From the NCBI GenBank assembly GCA_028098005.1, contig JAOHFM010000001.1, forward strand, positions 40,396 to 104,395: DNA of 64,000 nucleotides, in the 5' to 3' direction. Of this stretch, positions 1-9,129 are shown piece by piece (the stretch's first letter is position 1; each line of letters begins with the position of its first letter). Both the position numbers and the translations under genes were made by a program. Under the pieces are notes generated by a model. The model did no database searches. It saw only the letters and a program-made list of their open reading frames with translations, and was not told where the DNA came from. This stretch comes from Psychrosphaera sp. (lineage in GTDB: Bacteria > Pseudomonadota > Gammaproteobacteria > Enterobacterales > Alteromonadaceae).

Positions 1-269
1 GTAAGACGCTCATAAAGGCCAAACTTATCAGGGAAAATACCTATTTCTTTGCGGGCACCAATTGGATCCTGCTGACTATCAATGCCATTTATAATGCCAA
101 CACCGTCATCCGCTTTTAACAAACCATAAAGCACACGTAATGCTGTTGTTTTTCCTGCACCGTTTGGCCCAAGCAAACCTGTAATTTGGCCATCTTGAGC
201 ACTAAAACTTAAGTTTTTAAGTGCTTCTACATCACCAAATTTTTTAACTAAATTTTTTACTTCTAACAT
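1..269 (-). CDS. ABC transporter ATP-binding protein, NatA-like (partial, 3' end outside window)
   Basis: Only the first 89 or so codons are present; the gene runs off the left edge. The N-terminus is a typical ABC ATPase, with a Walker A motif GPNGAGKT at residues 34-41 followed by the Q-loop region. It should energise an inner-membrane exporter. The short N-terminus (MLEVKNLVKKFG) resembles the NatA/CcmA-like branch that pairs with an ABC-2 permease, but the permease, if present, lies outside the window. The ATG is preceded by AAGGA at 6 nt spacing, and this Shine-Dalgarno overlaps the stop of the upstream hydrolase gene (9-nt gap), so the two are almost certainly co-transcribed. The substrate cannot be told from what is visible. 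Confidence 0.85.
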   Translation of the reverse strand, partial: MLEVKNLVKKFGDVEALKNLSFSAQDGQITGLLGPNGAGKTTALRVLYGLLKADDGVGIINGIDSQQDPIGARKEIGIFPDKFGLYERL

Positions 270-278
270 AACGTATCC

Positions 279-1742
279 TTACTTGAGCTGATTTTTATTT
301 GTAAAAAACAACTGCGGTCTAACTTCTTCAGCACAGTCAAAGTCTAAATTATCTAATGACGATGTATTTAGAAACTCTTGTATCGGTTTTAAACACGTTC
401 TAAAAGAGGCAACATGAGAGCCTTGCTCGATCACAATGTGTTTTGCATTTTCTAATGTTTCCATTGCCATCTCACCATAAGCTGGAGGCGTTACAGGGTC
501 ATATTTACCAGAAAACAATAAAACTGGCACCGACGTTTTTAAAGGTTTATTAAACTCAGGGTCCACAGACCATTCAGGCCAGTACTTACAATATTCACTC
601 AGGGCACTGTAACCACGTTCACCATTAAAATAGTTATCTGCATCATTTGTATAATCAGATGCTATTGCTCTTGGGAAGTCTTCATTACAAAGAATGTTCA
701 TTGTTAAACCAGCATAAAGTTGTCCCGGTGCTCGTTTTGACGTATCTGATTGGGTCATTAGGGCCGCTAATGCTCGGTAATCACCTGACGCCGCTTTATT
801 TACAATATAAGGTAATAAAACACGCGAGCCTAACGCGTACAAAGTACTTCGTAATGTATCGGTAACTTTGTTAAATGTGAGCACCATTTCTACCGGTTCC
901 CCACTTAAAGGGTGGAAAATTTGCTGAACAATAGGCCCTTCTTTTAAACGATTGGTTAATGTTAAATAGTCTTGCTTTAAGGTAGGGAACGCTTTATTAC
1001 AATCGTCATGAGCTTTACAATCTTCAACTAATAAGTCGAACGCGCGCTCCGATGTTTTTCCAAAGAATCCAATAACCAACTGCATAGGTGCATTACTGTC
1101 TAACGTTGCCGTTTCAATTGATTCGGGAAATTGCTGGAGATACGTGAAACCAGCTCGAGTACCATATGAACCGCCAAAAACATGTATTTTTTTATGGCCT
1201 AGCGCTTCTCTCACCGCCTCAATATCTTTAATTGCATCTATTGAATTGTAGCTAGGCAAATGGCGACTTGATAACTCTACTAAACACTTCTTCACTTCCG
1301 CTTCTATGTCTAGACTGTTTTCATCAAACGTTAATGGGTCAATACCCTCTTCATTACATACTAGAGGTGAAGATTTACCCGTGCCTCTTTGGTCTACTAA
1401 AATAATGTCGTGTTGCTGTCGAACGTCGTTCAACATCATATTCAAGCCACCAGCCAGCTCAGTTGCGGCTTGGCCTGGACCACCAGCTAAAAATACCACT
1501 GGTAATGCTTTGCTCTCCTCTTTAAAACGAGGTAAAACAACAACATTCAAATCTATTTTATTTTCATCTGACATTGCTTTTGAACGATTTTCAGCAACTG
1601 AATAAGTGCCACACAAGGCTTTGCTCTTAACACCATCAACAAAACACTTTTCTAACTCTAGCGATGACGATGCTTGCGCAAATGGTGAGATTGCTAACGC
1701 TGCTGCCAATACAGACATAGAGCGAAATTTAGCAGAGACCAT
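279..1742 (-). CDS. Exported alpha/beta hydrolase, S33 tripeptidyl-aminopeptidase-like
   Basis: Predicted serine hydrolase of 487 aa, of the proline-iminopeptidase/tripeptidyl aminopeptidase (S33) type. Visible features are an oxyanion-loop GGPGQ, the strand-turn DQRGTGKS, the nucleophile elbow GGSYG with Ser192, a late Asp in GKYDPVTPP and a His in GSHVAS. This gives a full Ser-Asp-His triad. I start it at ATG 1742 rather than at a longer in-frame start (1814), because 1742 has a GGGAG ribosome-binding site and directly begins a signal peptide (basic MVSAKFR, hydrophobic core, cleavage near AQA-SS). It should therefore act in the periplasm or outside the cell. It lies just upstream of the NatA-like ATPase in one transcription unit. 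Substrate (peptide or ester) is unknown. Confidence 0.85.
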   Translation of the reverse strand: MVSAKFRSMSVLAAALAISPFAQASSSLELEKCFVDGVKSKALCGTYSVAENRSKAMSDENKIDLNVVVLPRFKEESKALPVVFLAGGPGQAATELAGGLNMMLNDVRQQHDIILVDQRGTGKSSPLVCNEEGIDPLTFDENSLDIEAEVKKCLVELSSRHLPSYNSIDAIKDIEAVREALGHKKIHVFGGSYGTRAGFTYLQQFPESIETATLDSNAPMQLVIGFFGKTSERAFDLLVEDCKAHDDCNKAFPTLKQDYLTLTNRLKEGPIVQQIFHPLSGEPVEMVLTFNKVTDTLRSTLYALGSRVLLPYIVNKAASGDYRALAALMTQSDTSKRAPGQLYAGLTMNILCNEDFPRAIASDYTNDADNYFNGERGYSALSEYCKYWPEWSVDPEFNKPLKTSVPVLLFSGKYDPVTPPAYGEMAMETLENAKHIVIEQGSHVASFRTCLKPIQEFLNTSSLDNLDFDCAEEVRPQLFFTNKNQLK

Positions 1743-1979
1743 AATGGGTAACTCCCTTACATTATTAGAATATTTTTCGAACCCTACTTTATAATGTAAT
1801 TTCACCAACCACAATGCTTACAATGTGAAGTTGATCTAAACTTAAGGAGTAACTTGTAACAAAGCATGAACGAATTTATTGAAGTTTGGCGGCTTATGTT
1901 GAATAACGGCTATTAAAGTGCAAACAGGTTTGTGCGTTTGAAGTATTTGATTTTACGAATGAGGAATTTGATAATGTTT

Positions 1980-2093
1980 GGGTGGCAACCCCACCAGCGA
2001 CATCTCGGCACACGAATCACCAGGCATGGCTGCTCCCTTCCGGGCCTGACCAAGTTTACCAGCTATCGTTGCGAGAGAACCAATGGGGTCACC
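1980..2093 (-). ncRNA. ffs: 4.5S RNA (bacterial signal recognition particle RNA)
   Basis: On the minus strand the apical hairpin GGTCAGGCCCGGAAGGGAGCA carried by SRP RNA is present, with the GGAA tetraloop and the asymmetric internal loop that bind Ffh. The ends pair: 5' GGTGACCCC with 3' GGGG-TTGC-CACC. That closure defines a 114-nt RNA, the length of the E. coli molecule. It acts with Ffh and FtsY in co-translational membrane targeting. I did not identify a convincing promoter or a terminator with a U-tract around it. The flanking stretches 1743-1979 and 2094-2299 hold nothing else that I can support. Confidence 0.95.
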
Positions 2094-2299
2094 ATAACGA
2101 GCTGTTAGATAGAAAACCTAACGGCGCGAATTATTACCCAATATATAGGGAGTTGCAAGGTGAAAAAAGAAAACCTCTGTTAACTGTTCAATAAACAGGC
2201 TCCAGTAGATAATTGGTAATTTAATAGTCGAGAACGAAATCGTTAAGGTATACTTAATTTTATAATTTTGGTGTTTTCTAACAAGGACAATCTGAACAA

Positions 2300-3472
2300 A
2301 TGCTTTTTAACCAGCCCAAAGAACCTGCAAAAATAGCGCTCGTATTAACCGGCGGCGGCGCACGCGCTGCATATCAAATTGGCGTATTAAAAGCGGTAAT
2401 GGCTCATCTTCCTCGTAATCAAAAAACACCATTCAAAATTATATGCGGTACGTCTGCTGGAGCTATAAATGCGGTGACATTGTCAACTCACGCTTCATGC
2501 TTTCATCTAGGTGTAAAAAAAGCAGAATGGGTATGGAAAAACTTCACAACAGATCAGGTTTATGTCAGTACCTGGCGTGGCGTATTTTCGCATTTATTTA
2601 AAAACTTTTTGTCACGATTCAGTAAAAAAGGCATCGATAGAGCCACTAGTTTGCTAAACAACGAACCGCTTAGAAACTTACTTAAGCAAGTGATTAACTT
2701 TCAACGAATCGATAGAAATATTCTAAGTGATCATTTGTCGGCTATCTCAGTGTCAGCATCTAGCTATAGTAACGGTGATTCCATTTCATTTTTCCAATCT
2801 AGTGAAGGAAAAGAGTGGAAAAGAGCCAAGCGCCAAGGCGTAAAAACAGTGCTTACAACTCGACACTTAATGGCCTCGTCTGCAATTCCGCTTATGTTTC
2901 CAAGTATAAAAATTGGAGAAAGTTATTACGGAGATGGTGCTATACATCAACTTAGTCCACTAAGCCCGGCCATTCATTTAGGCGCCGATAAAATCCTTAT
3001 CCTTGGTGTAGAGCAGCCTAAGCAAGATAAATACTATGGCCAATCTGAATTCCATCCGAACTCAGCCGCCATAACGGGTCATTTATTGGATACGGTATTT
3101 ACTGACTCTATGAATGCCGATTTAGAACGGCTTCAGCGAATAAACAAAACGTTAGAATTTGCCCCTACGGAAAAAACTGGACTAAAGCATATTGATACCC
3201 TGCTAATAAACCCATCTCGAAACTTTAATAAATTAGCTCGTAATTATTACAAACACCTATCGCCTGCCATTAAATTTCTTATGCGATTTTTTGGCGTTAA
3301 ACAAAATGAAGAGTCTGCGTTACTTAGCTATATTTTGTTTGAGAAACCCTTTACCGAAAAACTTATTCAGGTTGGGTACGAAGATGGCATGGAGCGAATC
3401 GACGAAATCCTTGGATTTTTAGAGTTAGGCACTGCCGCCGAACTAAAAGCAAAATTATCAAAGACTAAATAA
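2300..3472 (+). CDS. Patatin-like phospholipase
   Basis: 390 aa. The patatin fold signatures are all visible: glycine-rich oxyanion motif GGGAR at residues 18-22, nucleophile elbow GTSAG with Ser52, and the catalytic Asp in GDGA (Asp212), giving the Ser-Asp dyad of this lipase class. Long-chain lipid acyl hydrolase activity is the family expectation; the natural substrate is unknown. There is no signal peptide or obvious membrane segment, so a cytoplasmic or membrane-peripheral location is likely, as for RssA-type proteins. The C-terminal third, after about residue 290, has no motif I recognise. The gene is monocistronic and converges on the antiporter gene with an 8-nt gap and no clear terminator in between. 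Confidence 0.85.
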   Translation: MLFNQPKEPAKIALVLTGGGARAAYQIGVLKAVMAHLPRNQKTPFKIICGTSAGAINAVTLSTHASCFHLGVKKAEWVWKNFTTDQVYVSTWRGVFSHLFKNFLSRFSKKGIDRATSLLNNEPLRNLLKQVINFQRIDRNILSDHLSAISVSASSYSNGDSISFFQSSEGKEWKRAKRQGVKTVLTTRHLMASSAIPLMFPSIKIGESYYGDGAIHQLSPLSPAIHLGADKILILGVEQPKQDKYYGQSEFHPNSAAITGHLLDTVFTDSMNADLERLQRINKTLEFAPTEKTGLKHIDTLLINPSRNFNKLARNYYKHLSPAIKFLMRFFGVKQNEESALLSYILFEKPFTEKLIQVGYEDGMERIDEILGFLELGTAAELKAKLSKTK

Positions 3473-3480
3473 AGTAAAAC

Positions 3481-5460
3481 TTAGCCTGTCATTAAAAAAC
3501 GCTCTATTCGCTCTACACGACGAGGCTTACCTTTTACAACGATAATATCCTGAGCTTTTACTACCGTATCAAGCTCAGGGTTTGAAATTTCCTCTCGTTC
3601 TCGTCGCAAACCAATTATGTCAACTCGACGCTCAACAATTCGTAATTCAGCCAATGTTTTACCTACCGCAAAGGCGTCTTCCGGAATGCCAATTGCGTGA
3701 ATAAATTCTAATAAATCGCGCTTGTCCGATGATATTTCAGTGCCTTCGCCTTGATAAAAACCATGCATTTGACCATATCTATTTTCACGCTCTTTTCGTA
3801 TTCGCCTTAATACACGTGACATAGGTACACCAGACTCAAATAACACTTGGGAAACCAGCATCAAACTACCTTCAATTGCCTCAGGAACAACTTGATCTGC
3901 GCCCTCTTCAAGAATAAACGCCATGTGCTCGTCTGATTTTGTTCTGACCATTATTCGCGCAGAAGACGAGCACTGTTTAACATTGTTAATCACCGTTTGC
4001 GTTTTTGTTAAATCGCCAAAGGTAATCACCACTAATTTTGCAGCATTCACCTTTACCGCATTTAGTATCGCTTTATCACGTGCATGGCCAAACTGAACGT
4101 TCTCTCCAGCTGCTTGTGCTTCAGCAACACGAACCGGGTCTACGTCTAAAACAACATAAGGCACGGCCTCCGACTTTAAAAAACGACTGACAGTTTGGCC
4201 AACTCGACCAAAGCCACAAATGATGACATGATCTTTTAAATTGGTCTCAAACTCCGCTTCGGTAGACTCATTATGCTGTTGCTCTTGTTTGCCAAATAGC
4301 CGCCCACCTGCCAAAACTAGCTTTTTATCATTACTAATAATACTTGGCGTTACGGCCATACTTATCACGCCAACACCGAGTAATGCGGCCGCTAGCTCCG
4401 ACGATAAGAGAGCAAATTGCTGTGCCAATGCAACGAGAACAAAGCCAAATTCACCCATTTGAAAGAGCATCAATCCCGCAGACCAGCCGTCTGCACTGGT
4501 TTCGCCTGCTAGCACCGAGACATGCCTGATAATCAACGTTTTAATAATGAGCATAACGGCAATGGCGCTCAATATAAAAGCCCACTGACTAACCATTGCA
4601 TGGAGGTTGAGTGCCGTACCTACGGAAATAAAAAACAACCCCATAAGAATATCTCTGAACGGTCGAATGTCTGCTTCTAGCTGATGTTTGTATTGGCTTT
4701 CACTCAACATCATGCCAGCTAAAAATGCGCCTAATGCCATTGAAAGACCAAAGAAGCTCGTAAGTGTGCCAGCTAAAACAGTAACGAGTATGGCCGTAAG
4801 TACGAACAATTCATCGGTGCGTACCTGAGCAACCTGATTAAATATTTTTGGTAATATCCACTTGCCCACTGATAGCAGAATTGCAACAACAACCGCACCT
4901 TTGCCAAGAGCAATTAAAATAGCAAGAATAAGGCTACTTTCACCTTCGCCGCCAAGAATTGGAATAGCAATAAGAAAGGCCACCACAGCAATATCCTGAA
5001 ACAACAGGATGCTGATAGCAACTTGCCCACGTTTTGTTTGAGTAAGTCCAGATTCGTTAAGTGATTTAACAACAACGGCTGTGGACGATAAGGCAAAAAT
5101 ACTGCCTATAATAAATGCGCTGCTCCATGAATGATTTAAGCCAACAAATATGAACATGAATATTATTAGTGTGAGGATAACTTGGGCACTGCCTACGCCA
5201 AATACTAAATGACGCATGGCCACTAGTTTAGGGACCGAGAACTCAAGCCCAAGACTAAACAGTAAAAACACGATACCGAGCTCAGCAACAATGAGTAGAT
5301 CTTTAGGATCTGAGATAACACTCAGCACTTGTGGACCGGCAATAACGCCCGCCACTAAGTAAGCCAATATTGCAGGTAGCTTTAACCGTTTAAATAACCA
5401 CACTAGAAATACAGAGGTTGCCAGTAAAAAGATTAACTCAAGAAAAATCCCATGTTCCAT
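3481..5460 (-). CDS. Monovalent cation:proton antiporter, KefB/KefC (CPA2) type
   Basis: 659 aa inner-membrane protein. Residues 1 to about 385 form a series of hydrophobic segments typical of CPA2 Na+/H+ or K+/H+ exchangers. A Rossmann-type RCK-N (TrkA-N) domain begins near residue 408 with the nucleotide-binding GFGRVGQ, and an RCK-C (TrkA-C) domain ends the protein (about 575-657). This is the architecture of the glutathione-gated potassium efflux proteins KefB/KefC and of YbaL. No KefF/KefG-type quinone oxidoreductase partner lies next to it, so Kef proper is not proven and I give no symbol. It is transcribed divergently from the diguanylate cyclase across a 178-nt regulatory region. Confidence 0.87.
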   Translation of the reverse strand: MEHGIFLELIFLLATSVFLVWLFKRLKLPAILAYLVAGVIAGPQVLSVISDPKDLLIVAELGIVFLLFSLGLEFSVPKLVAMRHLVFGVGSAQVILTLIIFMFIFVGLNHSWSSAFIIGSIFALSSTAVVVKSLNESGLTQTKRGQVAISILLFQDIAVVAFLIAIPILGGEGESSLILAILIALGKGAVVVAILLSVGKWILPKIFNQVAQVRTDELFVLTAILVTVLAGTLTSFFGLSMALGAFLAGMMLSESQYKHQLEADIRPFRDILMGLFFISVGTALNLHAMVSQWAFILSAIAVMLIIKTLIIRHVSVLAGETSADGWSAGLMLFQMGEFGFVLVALAQQFALLSSELAAALLGVGVISMAVTPSIISNDKKLVLAGGRLFGKQEQQHNESTEAEFETNLKDHVIICGFGRVGQTVSRFLKSEAVPYVVLDVDPVRVAEAQAAGENVQFGHARDKAILNAVKVNAAKLVVITFGDLTKTQTVINNVKQCSSSARIMVRTKSDEHMAFILEEGADQVVPEAIEGSLMLVSQVLFESGVPMSRVLRRIRKERENRYGQMHGFYQGEGTEISSDKRDLLEFIHAIGIPEDAFAVGKTLAELRIVERRVDIIGLRREREEISNPELDTVVKAQDIIVVKGKPRRVERIERFLMTG

Positions 5461-5500
5461 AGTCTAAAAGTTTTAACCTCTTATTTGGCTTGTGTTTGCC

Positions 5501-5514
5501 GACAGTATTCTGTC
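5501..5514. promoter_or_regulatory. Inverted repeat, possible activator site
   Basis: A perfect palindrome GACAG-TATT-CTGTC lies in the divergent intergenic region, about 65-75 nt upstream of the sigma-54-like promoter at 5577. This is a usual distance for a bacterial enhancer-binding protein, but the protein is unknown and the site could equally serve the antiporter gene that starts at 5460. Confidence 0.4.
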
Positions 5515-5576
5515 AGTGTAGCAGAACAATTTTTCGACATTATATTTATTCTTTATTTATCAATTTATTGCATATC

Positions 5577-5592
5577 TGGCACGACTTTCGCT
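5577..5592 (+). promoter_or_regulatory. Sigma-54 (RpoN) type promoter for the diguanylate cyclase
   Basis: TGGCACG-ACTT-TCGCT matches the -24/-12 consensus TGGCACG-N4-TTGCW at 11 of 12 specified positions, with the essential GG and GC at the correct spacing. The predicted start near 5603 gives a leader of about 36 nt to the GTG at 5639. The match is read directly; use in vivo is inferred. Confidence 0.6.
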
Positions 5593-5638
5593 TGTTACAA
5601 GTAGATTTTTATTTTATCACCAAATTTTGGAGGCATCA

Positions 5639-6532
5639 GTGGATTACATTAGTCATTTAGACGTAATTAACCCTGACTCAAATGCAGCCTTGTTAACAAA
5701 CTGGGCAGGATACCAGACAGGCTATAATGACCAGGTTTCGTTAGTTGAACAATTGCAAACAACATTAGATATTGAACAACAACTTACCATTTTTTTAGAA
5801 GCGCTTTCCAATAGTTTTAAAATTAGTGCTATTGATTTAGAAACTTACCATGGTCGGTTCACTACAGGTAAGCCTGGAAAAGGTTGTGAAATGTTGGCTT
5901 TGCCAATAAGGATCCATGATCAATTAATGGGCCGTGTGATATACCATTCACAAAAACCAATCACTGATATCTTGCTTTCATCATTGAGCAATTTCCAAAA
6001 GCGTTTAGTATTCCCGTTACGCAATGCGTTAGCTTTTTGGCAATTACAGCAATTGGCGTTACAAGATTCACTAACAGGCATTGGCAATAGAACGAGTTAC
6101 AATGAAGCTATTTCAAGAGCTATCTCACATTCTAAGCGATATCAAAAGCCGTTTTCATTATTGGTTTTAGATTTGGATAACTTTAAGCAAGTGAATGATC
6201 GTTTTGGTCATCAAATGGGCGATGATTTGTTAGTTCAATTTGTAGAGCTCACGAATAAATGTTTAAGAAGCACTGATCAGTTTTTTCGATTTGGCGGAGA
6301 TGAGTTTGCAATTATCTTAGAACACGACAAAAAAAGCTCGGCGTCTATCGTTTCAAATCGTCTTTTAAGTGAATTAAAAGACTCTGACATAGTTAAAAAG
6401 TTTGATGTTAGTGTGAGTATTGGCGCTGCAATAAGTGCGACAGAGGACTTAGAAAGTTCTATATTCGCCAAAGCAGACAAAGCCCTTTACCAAGCCAAAC
6501 AAGCTGGTAAAAACTGTGTGAAATTCGCTTGA
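5639..6532 (+). CDS. Diguanylate cyclase (GGDEF domain)
   Basis: 297 aa. The C-terminal half (about residues 130-297) is a GGDEF domain with an intact active-site GGDEF at 219-223, and an inhibitory I-site RSTD at 210-213, five residues upstream. It should thus make cyclic di-GMP from two GTP and be product-inhibited. The N-terminal 125 residues have no motif I can name, no signal peptide and no obvious membrane segment; they may be a GAF-like cytoplasmic sensor. I use GTG 5639 because GGAGG at 5629-5633 sits 5 nt upstream; a longer TTG start (5627) overlaps that ribosome-binding site. A sigma-54-like promoter precedes it, suggesting co-regulation with motility, nitrogen or biofilm functions. 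Confidence 0.9.
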   Translation: MDYISHLDVINPDSNAALLTNWAGYQTGYNDQVSLVEQLQTTLDIEQQLTIFLEALSNSFKISAIDLETYHGRFTTGKPGKGCEMLALPIRIHDQLMGRVIYHSQKPITDILLSSLSNFQKRLVFPLRNALAFWQLQQLALQDSLTGIGNRTSYNEAISRAISHSKRYQKPFSLLVLDLDNFKQVNDRFGHQMGDDLLVQFVELTNKCLRSTDQFFRFGGDEFAIILEHDKKSSASIVSNRLLSELKDSDIVKKFDVSVSIGAAISATEDLESSIFAKADKALYQAKQAGKNCVKFA

Positions 6533-6546
6533 TTTTCAAGCTTTTT
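6527..6546 (+). terminator. Intrinsic terminator after the diguanylate cyclase gene
   Basis: GCTTGA-TTT-TCAAGC followed by five T. The 5' arm of the stem contains the stop codon TGA itself. The gene converges on tilS 30 nt away. Confidence 0.6.
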
Positions 6547-6562
6547 GGACGTTTACTTTACT

Positions 6563-8032
6563 CTACTGTTCTTCATAACTTATTTTTAAATGCGGTTGCC
6601 ACTGATAAGCAACCGCTACATCACCAACGGCCACTAGTTCATCATTAATGTAAATTTTCGGAACTCTATCTCGTAACCACGCTGGACAGCTTTTCTGTTT
6701 CAACAACTCAGAGACTTTTTTATTTCCGGACTTCGCATTAGGTTGGATTTTTTCGTTTGTATGACCCCACTTAACTTCAACTAAACACTCACCATCGCTT
6801 TTTGAATCAGACTCTGCTTGGTTGAAGCTATTCTGTTCTTTAAATAAGTTTGGCAAAACAACAACTGACAATTTCTTATTTGTATAAAGACTGCCTGGCG
6901 GCACTAAGAGCGAAAAGCTCTGTTGCCCAATGTTTGAATTCAGCTCTATTTCATTCAACATAGGATCTAATTTTAAAGTTTGTGGTAACGCCTTAGAAGT
7001 TAAGCTTAAACAGTAAAGAAAACCTTTATATTGTCGTAACGAATAACCACTAAACTCCACAACGGCTTGGCTATCCACTTTACTATTCATTACGGTTGTC
7101 ATTACTTCAGTTAATACGTTTCTTGAGGGCGATTTAGTTGTTAAGTTTGTAATAAAAAGACGAACAAGCTCGGGTTGTTTTATTGGGTCTAGTTTCGCTA
7201 GTTTTGCGAGGTTCAAACACTTAAGAGCAAATACACCATCCTCTGTTAAATCAGACAAATCTTGTTTTAAATACAACGACAGTAGCTCACTTTCTCTTGC
7301 AAGTAAGCCTGTTGTTGTTTTAATAGCGTTAGGCATGTGTGGCCAACGTTCTGTCAAGGCAGGTGAGATTTTATGGCGAACAAAATTTCTGTCAAAATCT
7401 AGACATTCGTTGCTCTCGTCTTCAATCCAATCTAAAAATTGTGCTTTCCCGTAGTCTTTGAGTTCCTGCTTAGAAATGGCCAATAAAGGCCTAACTAAGC
7501 GAATTTTTTTACTTTGACCTTTACTGTTTGGTAAGTCGGCGCATACTCGCATCCCAGACAATCCTTTGCTACCTGAGCCTCTTGATAGTCGCATCATAAA
7601 GGTTTCAACTTGATCTAATAAATGATGCCCCGTTAAAACAAAAGTACCAACAGGTAAACTATCAGCAAAAACCGCGTACCTAGCATCCCTGGCTATTTGC
7701 TCAAGTGAACGTTGTGATGTTTTTTCTAACGATAATTGATGGCATGAAAGCTCAATAGCATTTATCTGACAAAATTGTGTTACGAACGATTGCCAATCAT
7801 CGGCATTTTCACTTAAGCCATGATTGATATGTATCGCACTAAAATTAATTTGGTACTGATACCTTAACTCCAGCATCAGTCTAAGCATTACCATTGAGTC
7901 CAATCCGCCACTAAGTGCAACAACCACAGCGGGTTGCGCTGAACTATCTGTCGTTACTATTTTACTATCAAGTAAAAATCGATAGAGCTGGTGTGGGTTA
8001 AGTGATGAAATTGTCTGGACAACGGTGTTCAT
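6563..8032 (-). CDS. tilS: tRNA(Ile)-lysidine synthase
   Basis: 489 aa cytoplasmic enzyme that converts C34 of tRNA-Ile(CAU) to lysidine with ATP and lysine, changing both codon reading and charging identity. The N-terminal PP-loop ATPase motif SGGLDS is at 41-46, followed by INHGLS and TGHHLLDQVETFMMRLSRG, diagnostic of TilS. The C-terminal substrate-binding domain ends with the conserved KVSELL and VPKIYIND-type segments. I start it at ATG 8032; a TTG three codons earlier (8041) also opens the frame but has no better ribosome-binding site. It is the last gene of the rpsB-tilS cluster, after the accA terminator, and converges on the diguanylate cyclase. Confidence 0.95.
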   Translation of the reverse strand: MNTVVQTISSLNPHQLYRFLLDSKIVTTDSSAQPAVVVALSGGLDSMVMLRLMLELRYQYQINFSAIHINHGLSENADDWQSFVTQFCQINAIELSCHQLSLEKTSQRSLEQIARDARYAVFADSLPVGTFVLTGHHLLDQVETFMMRLSRGSGSKGLSGMRVCADLPNSKGQSKKIRLVRPLLAISKQELKDYGKAQFLDWIEDESNECLDFDRNFVRHKISPALTERWPHMPNAIKTTTGLLARESELLSLYLKQDLSDLTEDGVFALKCLNLAKLAKLDPIKQPELVRLFITNLTTKSPSRNVLTEVMTTVMNSKVDSQAVVEFSGYSLRQYKGFLYCLSLTSKALPQTLKLDPMLNEIELNSNIGQQSFSLLVPPGSLYTNKKLSVVVLPNLFKEQNSFNQAESDSKSDGECLVEVKWGHTNEKIQPNAKSGNKKVSELLKQKSCPAWLRDRVPKIYINDELVAVGDVAVAYQWQPHLKISYEEQ

Positions 8033-8073
8033 GAGTCTCAATTCTTAATTTTGATTAGGGAATAAACAGCCAT

Positions 8074-8099
8074 AAAAAAAGCCATCATTAAGATGGCTT
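8074..8099 (-). terminator. Intrinsic terminator between accA and tilS
   Basis: On the minus strand AGCCATC-TTAAT-GATGGCT is followed by seven T. It ends most accA transcription; tilS must be read by read-through or its own promoter. Confidence 0.8.
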
Positions 8100-8121
8100 C
8101 AATAATACGATATTTTTACCT

Positions 8122-9078
8122 TTATAAATAGCCAAACGCCATTAAGCGGTTATAACGCTTATCTAGCAGCTCTTCTTTTGACAATGTTCTAAGATCCGTT
8201 AAGTCTTGTTTCAAACGCTGTTTCAGGTTTGACGCCATCTTATCCATATCTCGGTGTGCGCCACCAAGAGGCTCAGAAATAATATTATCAATTAAGTCTA
8301 GCTCTTTGATTTTAGAAGCGGTGATGCCCATTGCATCCGCTGCATCTGGCGCTTTTGCCGCGCTTTTCCACAAAATAGACGCACAACCTTCTGGCGAAAT
8401 TACCGAGTAGGTTGCGTACTGCAACATGTTAACGCGGTCACCAACACCAATTGCTAACGCGCCACCGGAGCCGCCCTCACCAATTACAGTACAAATAACC
8501 GGTACTTTTAAACCTGACATAACTTTTAAGTTCCGCGCAATCGCTTCACTTTGCCCACGCTCTTCTGCGCCTATACCTGGATATGCTCCCGGTGTATCTA
8601 TGAAGGTGATAATTGGCATATCAAAACGTTCCGCCATTTCCATCAGGCGAAGTGCTTTACGGTAACCTTCAGGTTTAGGCATACCAAAATTACGTTTAAT
8701 TTTTTCCGCTGTATCACGACCTTTTTGCTGACCAATTATCATTACTGGCTCATCATCTAAACGTGCAATACCACCAACAATCGCTAAATCATTAGCGTAA
8801 GTACGATCACCAGCTAACTCATCAAACTCAGTAAAGATACGTTCAATATAGTCTTTAGTATATGGACGAAGTGGGTGTCTTGCTATTTGGGCAACTTGCC
8901 AAGCACCAAGGTTTCCAAAAATCTTCTCCGTTAATTCACGGTTTTTATCTTTTAAGTTAGAGATTTCTTGCTCTAAGCCTAAGTCTAACTCGCCACCGCG
9001 GTTAACATTTTGTAATTCATTTATTTTTGCTTCTAACTCAGCAATCGGTTGTTCAAACTCAAGATAATTGAGACTCAT
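8122..9078 (-). CDS. accA: Acetyl-CoA carboxylase carboxyltransferase subunit alpha
   Basis: 318 aa, the family's usual length. With AccD it transfers the carboxyl group from carboxybiotin to acetyl-CoA, giving malonyl-CoA for fatty-acid synthesis in the cytoplasm. Visible hallmarks are the coiled N-terminus starting [11 protein letters not shown], the segment [10 protein letters not shown], the crotonase-fold core with [10 protein letters not shown] and the glycine-rich [12 protein letters not shown]. Following dnaE directly (51-nt gap) is the standard gammaproteobacterial order. No AccD, AccB or AccC gene is in the window. An intrinsic terminator follows the stop codon. Confidence 0.97.
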   Translation of the reverse strand: MSLNYLEFEQPIAELEAKINELQNVNRGGELDLGLEQEISNLKDKNRELTEKIFGNLGAWQVAQIARHPLRPYTKDYIERIFTEFDELAGDRTYANDLAIVGGIARLDDEPVMIIGQQKGRDTAEKIKRNFGMPKPEGYRKALRLMEMAERFDMPIITFIDTPGAYPGIGAEERGQSEAIARNLKVMSGLKVPVICTVIGEGGSGGALAIGVGDRVNMLQYATYSVISPEGCASILWKSAAKAPDAADAMGITASKIKELDLIDNIISEPLGGAHRDMDKMASNLKQRLKQDLTDLRTLSKEELLDKRYNRLMAFGYL

Positions 9079-9129
9079 TCTTTCACCAGTTCATTTTGTT
9101 TTCTATCCATGATTTACTCAGCATGAATA

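Noticed and set aside
1866..1916. A 16-codon open frame (MNEFIEVWRLMLNNGY)
   Set aside because: AAGGAG lies too far upstream (about 20 nt) and there is no sign of conservation; too short to support.
1982..2194. A 70-codon plus-strand open frame
   Set aside because: It overlaps the 4.5S RNA gene on the other strand and has no family resemblance; the RNA explains the sequence.
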